Positions 8,226-19,372 of a stretch of 64,000 nucleotides of DNA are shown here, one piece after another (positions within the stretch are counted from its first letter, which is position 1; each line of letters starts with the position of its first letter). The DNA is from Prorocentrum cordatum (lineage: Eukaryota; Sar; Dinophyceae; Prorocentrales; Prorocentraceae): NCBI GenBank assembly GCA_963575745.1, contig CAUYUJ010019880.1, positions 105,091-169,090 on the forward strand, given 5' to 3'. The notes beneath the pieces are model-generated. The model saw only the letters and a list, made by a program, of their open reading frames with translations, was not told where the DNA came from and ran no database searches. The position numbers were made by a program, and so were the translations under genes.

Positions 8226-9299
8226 TTGGTTTCGGCGGTGCCGGAGGTCCAGGGCCCATTTCCCGTGTGCGACCGACCACCTCCCGCTTTTTGTCGGTCC
8301 CGGAGGTCCCGCCGGCGGGGCCCTCGGCCCCGCGGGCCAAACGAGGATCTGTGGACCGCGGCGCGCCAGGCTTGGCAGCCTAGGCATGGTAAAGAATCCC
8401 TGACGGTGGTCTGGACGCCGTCGCACCGCGGCGATCCGCCAGCTACGATCCGGTCGGAGTGGGATCTGGTCCTTGTCTGTGGGAATTCGGCGGCTGATCT
8501 GTGGGCGGGGCGGGCGGCGGAGATGGCGGGAGAGTGTGCTCTTCTCGGTGTCTGGCCTGACGTTGATCGAGTCGGCGCCACTGCTGCCTTGATTCGCCGC
8601 CGTGCGAGGCGGGCCATGATTGATGCTGCTGCCGATGAGCCGTCGAGCCGTGCTAGCCGCCAGTAGCGCCCCGCTCGTCTGCCCAAGCTTGAGTTTTTGT
8701 TGCGGTCGTCTGCACACCAGCTGAGAAAGTGTGGGTCGAAGTGGGTGTGCGTTACGTGTGGGATGGTGGTTGCCGACGCCAGCCTGCACGCATTCGCTGC
8801 GAGCCCGTGTGCCAGCGCCTCCCCCTTATGTGTGGAAGCCTGCCCTGTCGCCCCGCTGGCCGCACGGGCTGCGGCGCTACTGATTCACCCCACGCACAGG
8901 TGCAGTTTCTTCCCGAAGTTGTTTCTCACCTGTTGCTCGTGTTGTGGATTTTACACTACGGTTGACCCCAGGGCCCTCAAGGGTCGCTGTGATGGACCGT
9001 CCCCGAAGGGGACGGAAAACCTGAACCGCCTGAAACGGGGGCTCCATCCACGAAGAGAGGGGCCCCCGAAGCCGATTTTGGCTGCCATGGCGGAGCGGCA
9101 CAAGATGCGTATTGTCGAGTCGTTAAAGGTCGTCTCGTCTGATGCTGGTCCGTCCCGCCCGCCGCAGGTCCCTCCTCTGCCCCCCCGCCCTCCCAGAAGT
9201 GGAGGCCCAGGCGGCGATGCTGCCGACCCCACTCGCGACCCACCAGCACGTGGGCAGGGGCTTGCACGGCCCGCCTGGGAGGGAGTTGAGGAAGAGTAG
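8226..9299 (+). pseudogene. LINE-a: RNase H and C-terminal finger fragment
   Basis: The frame is continuous for 358 codons except for one TAG at 8664-8666. Before it lie EDLWTAARQAW, VVWTPSHRG and CGNSAADLWAGRAAE, which fit the last third of an RNase H domain (VxPSH and GNxxAD motifs). After it come a short finger, RKCGSKWVCVTCGM, and a Pro-rich tail ending at TAG 9297-9299. The upstream RT and the first RNase H strands are missing, so this is a 5'-truncated non-LTR retrotransposon. Same architecture as the 3' ends of LINE-b, -c and -e. Confidence 0.72.
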
Positions 9300-9423
9300 G
9301 ATTGGGTTTGGCCCCCTTTTTTTTGCGGCCCCGTGTGGGGCCGAGGACAGCGGTCCGCCTTCAGCTACTCCCAGCTCCTCCTCCTCCTCCTCCTCCTCCT
9401 CCTCCTCCTCCTCCTCCTCCCCC
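9300..9423. other. LINE-a 3' flank with (TCC)n tract
   Basis: GTTTGGCCCCC(T)8 and G-rich text, then TCC repeat at 9376-9432 that runs into repeat L copy 2. Confidence 0.5.
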
Positions 9424-9588
9424 TCCTCCCCGTCGTCCTGGACATCGCTTGGGACCCTCAGAAGGTCATGTTGCATCTTCCGGGGACGTTATCCCTCCCC
9501 CAACTTGGCGTCTTTTCTGGAGCCCGGTCCTGGCTCGATTCGGACTCGACGCGTGTCAAGTCGACGCGGGTCCGGCGTGAATTCGAGG
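9424..9588. repeat. Repeat L, copy 2
   Basis: Near-identical to 7625-7792, in the same orientation and 1.8 kb downstream. Differences are a handful of substitutions (for example CTCAAATTGG against CCCAACTTGG). Confidence 0.85.
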
Positions 9589-9676
9589 TGGGCCCGACGT
9601 GGATGCGAGGCGGTTTCGGCGCGGACGTAGGGGCGCGACGGGACAGACGAGGTCCCGCGAAGGTGCCACCATAATT

Positions 9677-9845
9677 ACAGTCGAGCGTATGATCAAGAAA
9701 CCTCCTCCCGAAAAGCTTGCCAACGTTTCTCAACAAACTTGCAGGAAACTTTGGCCCCGTTTCTTGAGCACGTTCGCTCTCCCGCATGAGGGGGCGAACT
9801 TGGCCCAGGCTCGCTTCGGGAAGCTTAGGGAGCTGGCCCGGATGT
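9677..9845. repeat. Dispersed repeat M, copy 1
   Basis: ACAGTCGAGCGT, AAGAAACCTCCTCCCGAAA, GTTTCTTGAGCACGTTCG and GAGCTGGCCC recur in order at 58600-58790. Confidence 0.65.
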
Positions 9846-10097
9846 CTTGCATGATCCTTGTCTTGATTTTATGTCTGCCTGTAGGTGGCCCTGCTGCTGC
9901 CACGGCCCCCGCTGCCACGGCTGGCCGCACCAGCCCCCTCGACGTGGAAGTCTTCCGCGTCTGAGTGCGCTCCTCCTCCTCGGGTCCTGCGCGCGGCCGC
10001 CCTCGTCTCCCCTCTCCCCTCTTGCGCGCCGGCCACTTCGCCTTGCGGTCGCCCGGGATCGCCACCCGCTGGATCAGCTCTTCTGCCTCGCCGCTGC
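9846..10097. other. No gene recognised
   Basis: GC-rich with open frames but no domain. It sits just upstream of the split RNase H of LINE-b and could hold a degraded N-terminal part. Confidence 0.4.
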
Positions 10098-10214
10098 GGG
10101 GGGTTTTCTCCGAAGGGCTTGAGCGACCCCTCCTCCTCCTCCTCCTCCTCCTCCTCCTCCTCCTCCTCCTCCTCCTCCTCCTCCTCCTCCTCTTCCTCCT
10201 GCCGAGCACGTAGT
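10098..10214. mobile_element. (TCC)n-core element K, left half
   Basis: GGTTTTCTCCGAAGGGCTTG, continuing AGCGACCCC, precedes about 75 bases of TCC. The same left end is at 11797 and 13168. The expected right end (GGGTCGCC...) is absent and the tract ends TCCTCCTGCCGAG, after which an RNase H frame resumes. Confidence 0.6.
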
Positions 10215-10215
10215 T

Positions 10216-11088
10216 GTCCTCGCTGCGATCACGCATGCGCCTAGAACGATCGAAGTGAGAGCTGACCATCTGGGTGTACTAGGCCTCCATACCAAGCCGT
10301 CAGGGAACCTTTTTCTTACAGGTGTCCTTGTTCTTATGCTGGGCTAAAATGTAGACTTGTAGGCGCTACTGAGACGAAGGCGCCTTGTACGAAGGTGCCT
10401 GCCCATGTAGACCCTGCCAGTTTCCCAGAAGGGTCTTTAGAATGGATGAGCGCCCTAGGTAGCCAGCAGGCCGATACAGCGGCCAAGCTAGGAGCAAATA
10501 AACATAACCAGCCATCGTTTGCTGAGTTTGGTTTGCAGGATTCGAGGGCCCGTGCGTTCACGACGTACCTTCAATTCGTGATTAGAGCGTTGGAGTGTTT
10601 CTTCCTGCCGCGCAAGCGCGGCACCGGTGGCAAAGGCCGCCGTCGAGCTAGAAGAGTGGCCGGGGAGGGCAGGTCCTCCAACTACGCCTTCACTGCGGAG
10701 GTCCTGGGAGAATGCGGTCCAGGTTATGCCACTGCGGTGCCAGGGGCGGCGGCCAGCTCGGCTGGTGGTGCCTTCGCCTCCTCATCTGCTGCCCCTCCAC
10801 CGCTTCCGCATTTACTGCCAGCCCCTTTTGGCACCCATGCCCCTCGCCCGTGTGCGGCGCCGGGTCCAACCTCGCACCGTTGGAAGTTCGTTAAGCCAAA
10901 AGATTGGATTTGTATAGTATGCTACAAGCGTAGCTACGCTGCAGCGCCATCCGCATCGGAAGTCTGCACTGGCCACAATTCCGTTTTCAGCGAAATTGCC
11001 GCAAACACTCGCACGCATAGGATTTACATCGCTTGCCACGACTCCGACAGCTTGATCTTTATATGCAGCTCGTGTGGCTGCATGTGCT
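10216..11088 (+). pseudogene. LINE-b: RNase H and C-terminal finger
   Basis: Just after the TCC tract one frame gives EHVVVLAAITHAP and VRADHLGVLG, fitting the RNase H Glu helix and second Asp strand. After a frame change near 10310 (at TTTTTCTTACAG), the frame ending at 11088 gives TKVPAHVDPASFPEG and LGSQQADTAAKLGA (the GNxxAD position), a basic linker, and CIVCYKRSY as a terminal finger. No RT remains. RNase H assignment is from motif order; the first Asp motif was not found upstream of the tract. Confidence 0.65.
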
Positions 11089-11520
11089 AGGGCCAGAGAG
11101 CCAAAGGCCTTCTGAAAGATTGCGGCGGGATTTTTTTTACAAGCCCATACAACAGGAACAGTTGGAAGCGTATGTTTAATAGAACGCACCCAGACCCCGC
11201 CAAAGGCGACTCTAAGGTTCTAGACGAATTGCTCCTGCGTTCCAGTCTTCTCTAATAGTTCAGCCAGCCTGGACGACCAAACGGAACACAACACAATCGA
11301 ACCTCCTCTGGTTGATGCTGTTGCCAACACCTGGGTGATACATGTTTCTGTTGTTTTTGTATCGGGGGCGTTGCTGTTTCCGGTGGTATTTTGGTCCAGA
11401 GTCCCACCTAATGTCATCGCAGAACGACCCCGCCAAAGGCGAGGCCATTGTGCTAGTTGAGTTTTTTCTGCCCATCCAGCTTTATCGCTCCAGCCTTCAG
11501 CCAGCACCGCACCAGGCGCA
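11089..11520. other. LINE-b 3' flank
   Basis: GACCCCGCCAAAGGCGA occurs at 11192 and again at 11426. No gene recognised. Confidence 0.45.
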
Positions 11521-11590
11521 ACTCCTCCTCCACCTCCTCCTCCTCCTCCTCCTCCTCGGGTCGCGCGCGGCCCCGAGGGGGAACCGCACA
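11521..11590. mobile_element. (TCC)n-core element K, right half
   Basis: TCC repeat followed by CGGGTCGCGCGCGGCCCCGA, continuing GGGGGAACCG, the right-end motif of the family. No left end is visible. Confidence 0.5.
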
Positions 11591-11794
11591 CGCCGCTGGC
11601 GACCAAAAAGTCTGCCCGCAGGTCGGCGCCAACTTCGCGGCCCCGAGCGTGGCGCTCGAGGTGGCCGCCGAGGTCTGCCAGCGCCCGTCCGCCACGGCCA
11701 ACCTGCCCCTCGCCCTGGCGCGCGCTCGGGCCTCCTCCGCTCGGCCGCCTCCTTAACATCGGCGGCGAGCCCAGGGGCGAAGTGGGGGTGGGCT

Positions 11795-12055
11795 GGAGGG
11801 TTTCTCCGAAGGGCTTCGGCGACCCCTCCTCCTGCTCCTCCTCCTCCTGCTCCTTCCCCTCCCCCTCCTCCTCCTCCTCCGCCTCCTCCGCCCCCCCCCC
11901 CCTCCCCCCCCCTCCACCTCCTCCACCTTCTCCTCCTCGTCCTCCTCCTCCTCCTCCTTCTCCTCCTCCTCCTCCTCCTCCTCCTCCTCCTCCTCCTCCT
12001 CTTCCTCCTCCTTATCATCATCCTTGGGTCGCCTACGGCCCGGGGGGAAACCGTC
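11795..12055. mobile_element. (TCC)n-core element K, complete
   Basis: Left end GAGGGTTTCTCCGAAGGGCT, continuing TCGGCGACCCC; about 190 bases of interrupted TCC; right end TGGGTCGCCTACGGCCCGGG, continuing GGGAAACCG. Reverse-complementing the right end gives GGTTTCCCCCCGGGCC, continuing GTAGGCGACCC, an imperfect match to the left end. The microsatellite is therefore the core of an inverted-repeat element. Confidence 0.68.
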
Positions 12056-12324
12056 CAGGGTGGGCACGGTGGATGTTGAATCGGCGTCGCTCTGTTGTAC
12101 TAATACTATGTGTGCGTCGCCCCCCAGGGGCGACGCGAGCACCGAGAAATCTTACAGCATATTCGCCGTGGCTGGCGCTCTCTGGCCACCCCGCTCGGGA
12201 AATTATAGACTACACGATCGGTATGGGATATGCTCGTGTCGGACGCGCGCCTCCAAGGAGAGCATGCAGTACTAGTAGTTTCTCTCTGTGCGTCCCATTG
12301 AAGTCGGCTGGTGGTCAGAGAAAG

Positions 12325-12474
12325 AAAAGGTACCCATACCGCTGCCCTCCCCGCCCGTTTTGCACTTTTTGTGCCTCCTGGGAGGCCCTCGTCGCCACCG
12401 CTGGATTCGTCTTGAGATCCTGGTCTGGACGCATTCTGGGAGAGGTCCGGGTAGTAGCGGTATCGGTACCTTTT
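12325..12474. mobile_element. Inverted-repeat element I
   Basis: AAAAGGTACCCATACCGCTG at the left mirrors GTAGCGGTATCGGTACCTTTT at the right with about two mismatches. The interior CCCTCGTCGCCACCGCTGGA resembles the unit at 51170 and 54210. It ends near TTTCCCCAG, so it could be an intron-forming element. Confidence 0.7.
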
Positions 12475-12500
12475 GGTTTCCCCAGGGGGTCTGACACATT

Positions 12501-12650
12501 CCACCACCCACCAAACCACCCCAACCCAACCAGAAGGCCCAAATATGCCTTCATTCCCAGTGGGAGGGGGCTTCGGGGAGCATTGAACAATTGCACCTGT
12601 GGAACACGCACGTTCTTAGGGTTAGGTTGAGGTGGTCTGGTTGGTAGTCA
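12501..12650. mobile_element. Family D element, copy 2
   Basis: Left CCACCACCCACCAAACCACC and right GGTTGAGGTGGTCTGGTTGG. Interior GAAGGCCCAAA and CCCAGTGGGAGGGGG match 4440-4614. Confidence 0.75.
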
Positions 12651-13162
12651 ACAGTGAGGTGGCCCAGCCACTCCATTGTTGACTACCTCGTCCTGCCCGC
12701 CACCTCAGATGGCAAACGGGAAGGGGGGGCCAGGTTCGTGGTGCCAGCTTCGTGGAAGGTCTTTGACTCTCTCGGCCTCTGGGGGGCCTCTCTGTCGCAC
12801 CCTAGGGCCCTCAAGCACGGATCCAGGATGCACATTTGCATCAGATGGACCGCGGGAGGGCTCTAGGGACCGCGCTGGAGCTAAATGTTGGCCTTTCCTC
12901 CTCCCCCCCCCCCTTCGACCGATTTCCTCGGGCCCTCCTCCTCTTCAGCCCCCACAGGCCGCCGCCGGGACGGATGGGCAGCATCCTGCACCGCCCGAGC
13001 CACCAGGGCGCTGGCGCCAACGCCAGCGCGCCCCTGTGCCCGCCCCCTCGTCGCCTCGGCCGGGCGCGGCCCGAGGTGCTCCCCAGCAGCGGCGCCCCGA
13101 ACGGATGACGACGCAGAGGCGTGGAGGCGGGTCGAGGCGCGGGCAGCCGAGAGGCACGGCCC
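12651..13162. other. No gene recognised
   Basis: Open frames on the + strand carry low-complexity Pro/Arg/Ala stretches. Nothing conserved is recognised. Confidence 0.45.
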
Positions 13163-13425
13163 TGCTGGAGGATTTCTCCGAAGGGCTTAGGCGACCCCTC
13201 CTCCTCCTCCTCCTCCTCCCTCCTCCTCCTCCTCCTCCTCCTCCTCCTTTTCCTCCCCCTCCTCCTCCTCCGCCTCCTCCTCCGCCTCCGCCTCCGCTCC
13301 TACTCCTCGTCCTTCTCTCCTCCTCCTCATCTCCTCCTCCTCCTCCTCCTCCCTCCTCCTCCTCCTCCTCTCCTCCTCCTCCTCCTCCTCCTCCTCCTCC
13401 TCCTCCTCCTCCTCTTCCTCCTTTC
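13163..13425. mobile_element. (TCC)n-core element K, left end and core
   Basis: GAGGATTTCTCCGAAGGGCT, continuing TAGGCGACCCC, precedes about 230 bases of interrupted TCC. The tract ends TCCTCCTTTCAAG about 85 bases before LINE-c ORF1. No right end. Confidence 0.6.
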
Positions 13426-13505
13426 AAGCAACTGTTTGGGCTCTGACCTTTTGGTACACAGAGCCCAGCGCGACTCGGCACTTCCACGCAGTGCTTGAGG
13501 GACTT

Positions 13506-14680
13506 ACCTCGGTGCCCGCCCCACACCACACCGAGGTACGACTGAGACCGAGGCAGCATGAAACACACGGCCAGTGGTTTCGATGCGGAGGATGTGGGCG
13601 CTGCGAGTGGAACAACACCCTCGCCCGGAATATCAACACATGCACTCACTGCCACACGAAGGTTGATATCTATCGAGGAGCAGGCAACCGTTTCAAGAAT
13701 GTTGTCACGTTCGAAGGCCTGGCGCAGGTGGGCGGAGTGATATTCCATGATGTCTCGCAGCCGCAGCCCGTCACCAGGTGGCAAAGGACGACGTGCTACA
13801 CATGGCAAGGTCAAGACGGTGCCAGTGCACAACCTGCTCCAGCAGGCCATTGGCGCCACCAGCGACCCTTTGCTCGAGAAGACGCTGAAGGACGAGCTTG
13901 AGCGCCTGGGCCTGCTGAACAGCTCGCCCGAAACGCCCAGCCTCGTTGACAGCCTCAAGAAGGCTGACGGGGCCTACCGCCACGCGGAGCACCTCCGCGA
14001 GCAGGCGGTTGCCTCGGTCGTCCGCCTTCAAGCCGATCTTGAGACTGCGAGGACCAAAGAAGCGGCCGCCGCCCCCCGCCCTAGCGGAGGCCACGGAGGC
14101 TAAGGCGGCGGCGACCAGGGATCTCGCTCACGCAGAGGGTGCCCCAGGTGTTCTAGCAGCGGGTGCAGCTGGCGAGAAACATGAGAAGAATCACGTGCCT
14201 ATGTTCAGGCTGGACTGGGACGAGGAGTTCTTCAGCCTGCTCGGGAAGCTGGAGCGCACTGAGGAGGAGAGCAAGAACTTGGAGAAACCCCACAAGGACC
14301 TCAAAACGACCCGCGGCGACCTCGACTCGAGGAGCCAGCGCATCACCACGTGGCTCGAGCAAGCCAAGAAGTTCAAAGGGGCCATCAGCGCGCGCATAGC
14401 CAAGAAGAGGAAGCCCCAAGGCGGCGAGGCCGTCGACCCGGAGGCGAAGGAGACGCTGGAAGTCGACGACGAGCCCCAGCAGGCCGCCAACGTGGCCGTG
14501 CCCGCCGAGCCCGTGACCCCCCCCCCCCTCGGACCAGCAGGACAAGCTCAAGGCCGATGCGAAGAAGCTGTCCGAAGCACGATTCGCCGCCCAAGCCCAG
14601 GCCTCCAAAGCCAAGGGTAAGGGGTCGGCGAGCATTGCTGCGACAGGTTCGACAGCCTCCCCTTCGACTGCTTGACATAT
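13506..14680 (+). pseudogene. LINE-c ORF1
   Basis: First frame (about 13506-13740): GQWFRCGGCGRCEWNN then NINTCTHCH, a W-x-C-x2-C-x-n-C-x2-C arrangement typical of RanBP2-type fingers. It is followed in a shifted frame (13747-14101) by a charged helix with LLEKTLKDELERLG and LVDSLKKADGAYRHAEHLRE, then (14110-14620) by KLERTEEESKNLEK and HKDLKTTRGDLDSRSQR, which look coiled-coil forming. Nucleic-acid-binding ORF1 role is inferred. Two or more frameshifts. Confidence 0.62.
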
Positions 14681-14690
14681 TCAGAAGGGG

Positions 14691-15758
14691 ATGCCGCAGT
14701 CCCAGAAGTCTGATGCCCGCGCCAGCGACGAGACGCGCATGTTCGCGGGGAACATCACTGAGCTCTCCGACAAGTCCGGGCAGTACTTGTTCGGCCACTA
14801 CTCGCAACTATCTTACTGGGGGGTCGTAGGGATTCACGCCCATGACCAACAAGAACTTCGGGCCTGGGGTGCGAAGGCCAGGCGTGAGATGCTACGATTG
14901 TATTCGAATCCAGCTCGATCGTCGGGAAAGCATGTGTCCAAGAATACAGTCAACCGTTCCAATGCAGGGGGGGGGGGGGTCGCTCGCCGTCACCGCCAAT
15001 GTCAGCTTCTTCCTGGGGCCAGAACTGCAGCGCGCCAGCTCTCGGCCAATGGCGACCAGATCTTCGATGGTTTTCTGCCCATTGTACTGCACCAGGTGGG
15101 CTACAGCATCACGTTCATTTTCTGGCACGGGCGCTCGTCAGTGGGCATGCTGGGGCCCGGCCGCCTACGATATGGACGGCTTGGAGGTCTACTCAGGGCT
15201 GCCAGCTTACCGTGGGCGGTGATCGGCGACTTCAACGCGCCCCCAGACATCCCCCAGGACTCGCTGATCGCCCGCGAGGTGGACGGCCACGTCCGCGTCG
15301 CCCCTGGAGAAGGGACCTGCGTGCAGAAAAAAAGAGCAGACACTCTCCTTGATTGCACGTTGTGCTCTTCTTCAGCCATCCCTTGCATCGAATATGTTCG
15401 GCGGGTCCGCGACGCCCCGCGGCGCCCCCAAATTGGCATGCAGGTGGCCCTCAGGAGCTCGGGCCTCCAACTTCTCACGCGTGCCTGGGATGGGCCTCGT
15501 AGGCCCCCCCAGGTTGGGCGTCCGTGCGCTTCTCCTTGCTTGAGATCTGAGAATAGTAGGATGAAGGCTCAGCGCCAGATGGCGCAACAAGAGGCCAATG
15601 AAAAGCGCTGCCAGCGACTTACGGCTTCCTTTTGGGATTGCTTTGATAAGCGGCAGTCGTCTCCCAATCGCGATTTTGAAGTGGGAGGTGCCCGGGGGCC
15701 TGGGGGGTCAGGCGATGTTGAGGACGCCCAAGTAGACCAGCCTGAGTGGCCGGACTAG
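14691..15758 (+). pseudogene. LINE-c APE-type endonuclease
   Basis: One 355-codon open frame, but domain similarity changes frame inside it. WAVIGDFNAPPDIPQDS is the APE GDxN motif (Asp/Asn catalytic pair) and GTCV ... RADTLLDCTLCSS fits the late TSxxD-like strand. The first strands (YWGVVGIHAHDQQE) are weakly recognisable. A G9 run near 14968-14976 is a likely slippage site for a frameshift. Role: nicking the target for target-primed reverse transcription (family knowledge). Confidence 0.65.
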
Positions 15759-16621
15759 CCAGACCCTTGGGCGGATGAATTAGATTGCGTTTGCTCCACC
15801 CCCCTTGCCCCTCCTGCCACCCCCCCCCCCCCTCCCGGGCGACCGCCGGGCCACCGCGCCCAGGCCTGGCGACGGCGACAGCACGCCCACCGAGGCCGCC
15901 CAAAATGCCATTGACAGTCAGCGAAAGGTCCCGCAGCGCCAGTGCCAAGAGAGCCATCGCCCCATTTCGCGCCAGCCCCCCGAAGTAGGACTTGACAGTA
16001 GCAGGTGCGATGATTCGGCCACCCGAGAGCCAGAGCCTATAGAGCCCTCCCGCATGTCCGAAGGTACCCAGGCTGGCCCCAGGACCCCGACTCCCATGCC
16101 AAGTTCTGTCATTCCTGACGACCTGTGGTGTCGTACGCGTGAGGAGATCGGGTTTACGTCTGGGGCCAGTTCTCTAAAATGTCTCCACCCTCCGCTGCTG
16201 CTTCCCGTAGCATTTAGGCTCACAGAAACACGCCCCGCCTCAATATCAGGTACGCATGCAGCGTTCGACACCTTCTTCGAACACACGACCAGCAGACATC
16301 ACGGCCAGGCACCCCCGGGTGCATGCCGCGCCCATGAGCCGCAGTTCAAGGTGAAGCCAATGCATATGGTCGCCCATCGGCACCAACAGAGATTGCGAGA
16401 CGCTCGCGCCCAGTGGTGGACACGGCTCCGAACGGTTCCGAGTGGAGTACTACGACACAGCACGCGGCAACGGTCCCGTCCAACTCCAGGGATACCAGCA
16501 GGCGTGCGTGAAGCTGCTCCATGAGGCCCCTGAACGCGTCCAAGATGTCATCTGGCCACTACGAGACCCACCATGGAAACGGTGGCGATAACTACTAGCC
16601 AAGGGCGCTGCCGAGCAGGCG
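15759..16621. other. LINE-c spacer between APE and RT
   Basis: Open in several frames with a Pro-rich start (15785-15900). No motif is conclusive. Expected to hold the APE C-terminus and the segment before RT. Confidence 0.4.
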
Positions 16622-18063
16622 GTGATTCTCGAGTCCTGGGAGAGATGTGCCAGGCGCTTGGCTGACCGCGTCCAACGACGAGCCAGATTTGCTTATCTAC
16701 GTGATTTCGGGTCTTGGATACAGGGAACGCATGCGAATGGAATCCTGCGAAAATCTCTTAAGCCCATGAACTTACCCGACATCGAGTATGCCTCAGACGC
16801 TGGGGTGGCTGTGCACCCAGTCGGGATCATGGACGCGAAGGCGGAGAAGTTCAATGACCTCCTGGGCCCCGCAGCAGATAGACCTCAGCACCACTCGAGA
16901 TATGTTCAATCGCATACGGGCAGTTGCCGACGACGACCCACTGCCCAGCATCACTCCAGCTACGATAACATATGCCTGCGGCAGGATGAAGCCCCCCCCC
17001 CCAGGCCTAGGGGTTGCTAGTTTCACGCCAGTTGACGTTCAGCGACTACCTCCGAAAGCACGTCAGGATATGCCATTACTACTAACAGCTATGAAGGACA
17101 CACTCGCGTGGCCGATCCAGGCACCAGTCATCTTGGGTAAGCTCACGCCCAAGAAGACAGGAGCTGGCCGAGCCATAGGGATGATCTTGATGCTTGGACG
17201 AGTCGGGCCGATGATCAGAGAGACACATGTGCAATCATGGGCGCAGTACCATACTACGGACTGGGACGCGGCCACCAGAGGAAAATCATGTCTACAGGAG
17301 GCGCTCCGACGCGCCACCGACGAAGAATTAGCACCTACTGTCAAGATGACATATGCACATGCAATGCTGGGCATTGTCTCATTTTACGATCCCATACCTT
17401 GGCTGCCGCTCTTGGAGGCAGCCCTTTCGTTGGATCTCCCGCCCAGTGTCCTCGAGCTCGAACTGGTTCAATGCATTTTCCCGCGCGCACTAGAACAGAT
17501 GGGTGTGGCCTCAGACATTTGAACCGTCGCGGTCAGTGGTGCAGGGCCTGCGAAGCGGGACACGCTTCGCGAAAGCCCTCGCGCAATATGTCATGTAGAA
17601 AACAACATTGGCCCATCCCAGTGCGAGCCACCGGATATGGGTCGACGACGTACCCCAGCAGATGTCAGGATCCAGTCGCGCCGTGAAGCCACATCTGATT
17701 GATTGCATCGTCCACACGTGCCAACTGCTGGGGGCGAGGGGCCTCGAAGTTACTCCGAAGTTCACCAGCAGGAGCTCGACGACGGAGGATTCCAAGGCCA
17801 TCGCCGAGGAGTCCTCAGGCGGGCTTACCAGACCCAGGGGGCAAGCATGCGGCGCACCTCGGAGTCGATTTCGGATGCGGGCTTCATGCTCGCAGCACAC
17901 GGCGCATGAGAGAACATAAGCACCAGCTCATGTCGAACAAGATTCGCAGATTCGCCCAGGCGCCAAGGCGCTTCAAGGCGACGGCCAATCTGCAGACGCA
18001 GGCAGGCCTTCCTGCGGGCCTGCACGGCCACCAAGTGCACGGCGCCTTTGGACAGCAGGTGTA
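16622..18063 (+). pseudogene. LINE-c reverse transcriptase
   Basis: Frame 16622-16870 has ARRLADRVQRRARFAYLRDF. Frame 16870-17520 has KLTPKKTGAGRAIGMILMLG (RT 1/2 region) and HAMLGIVSFYDPIPWLPLLE (motif A), where Gly replaces the usual first Asp (GGC for GAC). Frame 17608-17700 has RIWVDDVPQQ (motif C, intact Asp pair). Frame 17800-18063 has HAAHLGVDFGCG and the Arg-rich thumb. Two or three frame changes. Motif B is not clear. Confidence 0.72.
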
Positions 18064-18064
18064 G

Positions 18065-19315
18065 TTGGTGCGGCGACGGTTGGCGCAGGCAAGCGGGGGG
18101 GCTGGCAAGGGGCGCTGTCTCGCGACGGTGCTTGAGCCCAAGGCCCCAGGCCAGGGCCCGGCGCTGGAGCTGCCAGTCCAACTCGTGGACCAGTGGCTGA
18201 AGTCGCGGCGAGACCATCCCAACCTCAGCACGGGCATTCGCAAAGTCTGGGGTCAGATCGACACGCAGATGCTGAACCTCAACCCTGCAGATCAGCCTCG
18301 CAACGTGAGGTGCCCAATCTCGGCAGTGACCCTGACATTGATGAGAGCTGGCTGGGGCCCGCGACAGCCGCGCCAGTGGGGCTACACTACTGACGCGGAC
18401 AAGGGCTCGACAGAACAATGGCAGTTGCCTGATGAGCCCTACACAGGCGACGTGCACAAAGATCGACATGGCCGTCTGCTCCAAGACCTGCTAAGATCAG
18501 TATCCCAGAAGCGATGGGTGACTGCGAGCCAACGCAATGCTGGTGGCGGGCTGGAGCGCGGGGTCGCCATGGAGTTGTTCCAGAAGCTGGTGGCCCAACT
18601 CGAGGCCTCTCCACATGGGCGCAAACTGTCAGAGACCACGGCCACGATTGCTGCAGGAGGGTGCTGGCCCAAAGCGAGAAAGAAGCAGCTGGTGCTGAAT
18701 GCTCAGGGCGCCGAGATTTGTGACAGGTGTCAGCGCTATTCAGAAACATGGATGCGTCGCTACTGGGAATTCGAAAAGAACGTGGGTTCACCACCCTATG
18801 ACGCTAGCGCCCAATATGTTCCAGCCGCCCTCGCCCAGGCAAGCTGCGATGAAGGTTTCTGGCTCCGTGGGCTCCCCCCAGCGCCCTGGACCTGGGCCCC
18901 TGAGCCTGCAGATCTTGACGTGTGGTGGCCCGAAGGGACGCCTGAAGTTGTATGTGGGTGTCTTGGACATGGGGCTCAAAGTGAGCCCCTGCTGGTGTCC
19001 GGGGATGCGCCAGGCGGGCCTGAGTCCAAATGGCCCAGACTCCGACGCGTAGGCCTCGCATGCGCTTGCATTAATTCCCTGCCCCCCCTGTCCGTCCAAG
19101 CCTCCATAATGGGCCCCCTAAGTGGCACTCGACAAGTGGTCGCCGGAGGGGGGAGTGGAGCGTTTCCTTTGGCTTCAGAGAGCGCTACTGGTTATTTATT
19201 GTATATTACAGCGTACGAGCCCCTCGCAACGGGGTGGCCCATTAGAATGCACGACCGCCCGCACGGCCCTGACGCCGACCTGTGGGCTCGCATCCGCGAC
19301 CAACTGCGTGCCTGA
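18065..19315 (+). pseudogene. LINE-c connection region and RNase H start
   Basis: A 416-codon open frame. DRCQRYSETWMRRYWEFEKN is the C-x2-C ... H/R-Y-W post-RT finger found in related LINEs, preceded by the tryptophan-rich RWVTASQRNAGG segment. HGPDADLWARIRDQL near the end matches the RNase H segment before its last strand. The first RNase H Asp was not clearly located. Confidence 0.65.
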
Positions 19316-19372
19316 CCCCCGTTTTGTATTTCGGTTGTTTTCACACATAGCCATCAGTCCGAGGAGGATATC

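Noticed and set aside
12945-13958. 337-codon minus frame opposite LINE-c
   Set aside because: Antisense to ORF1 and to a TCC tract (Gly/Glu runs); no motif.
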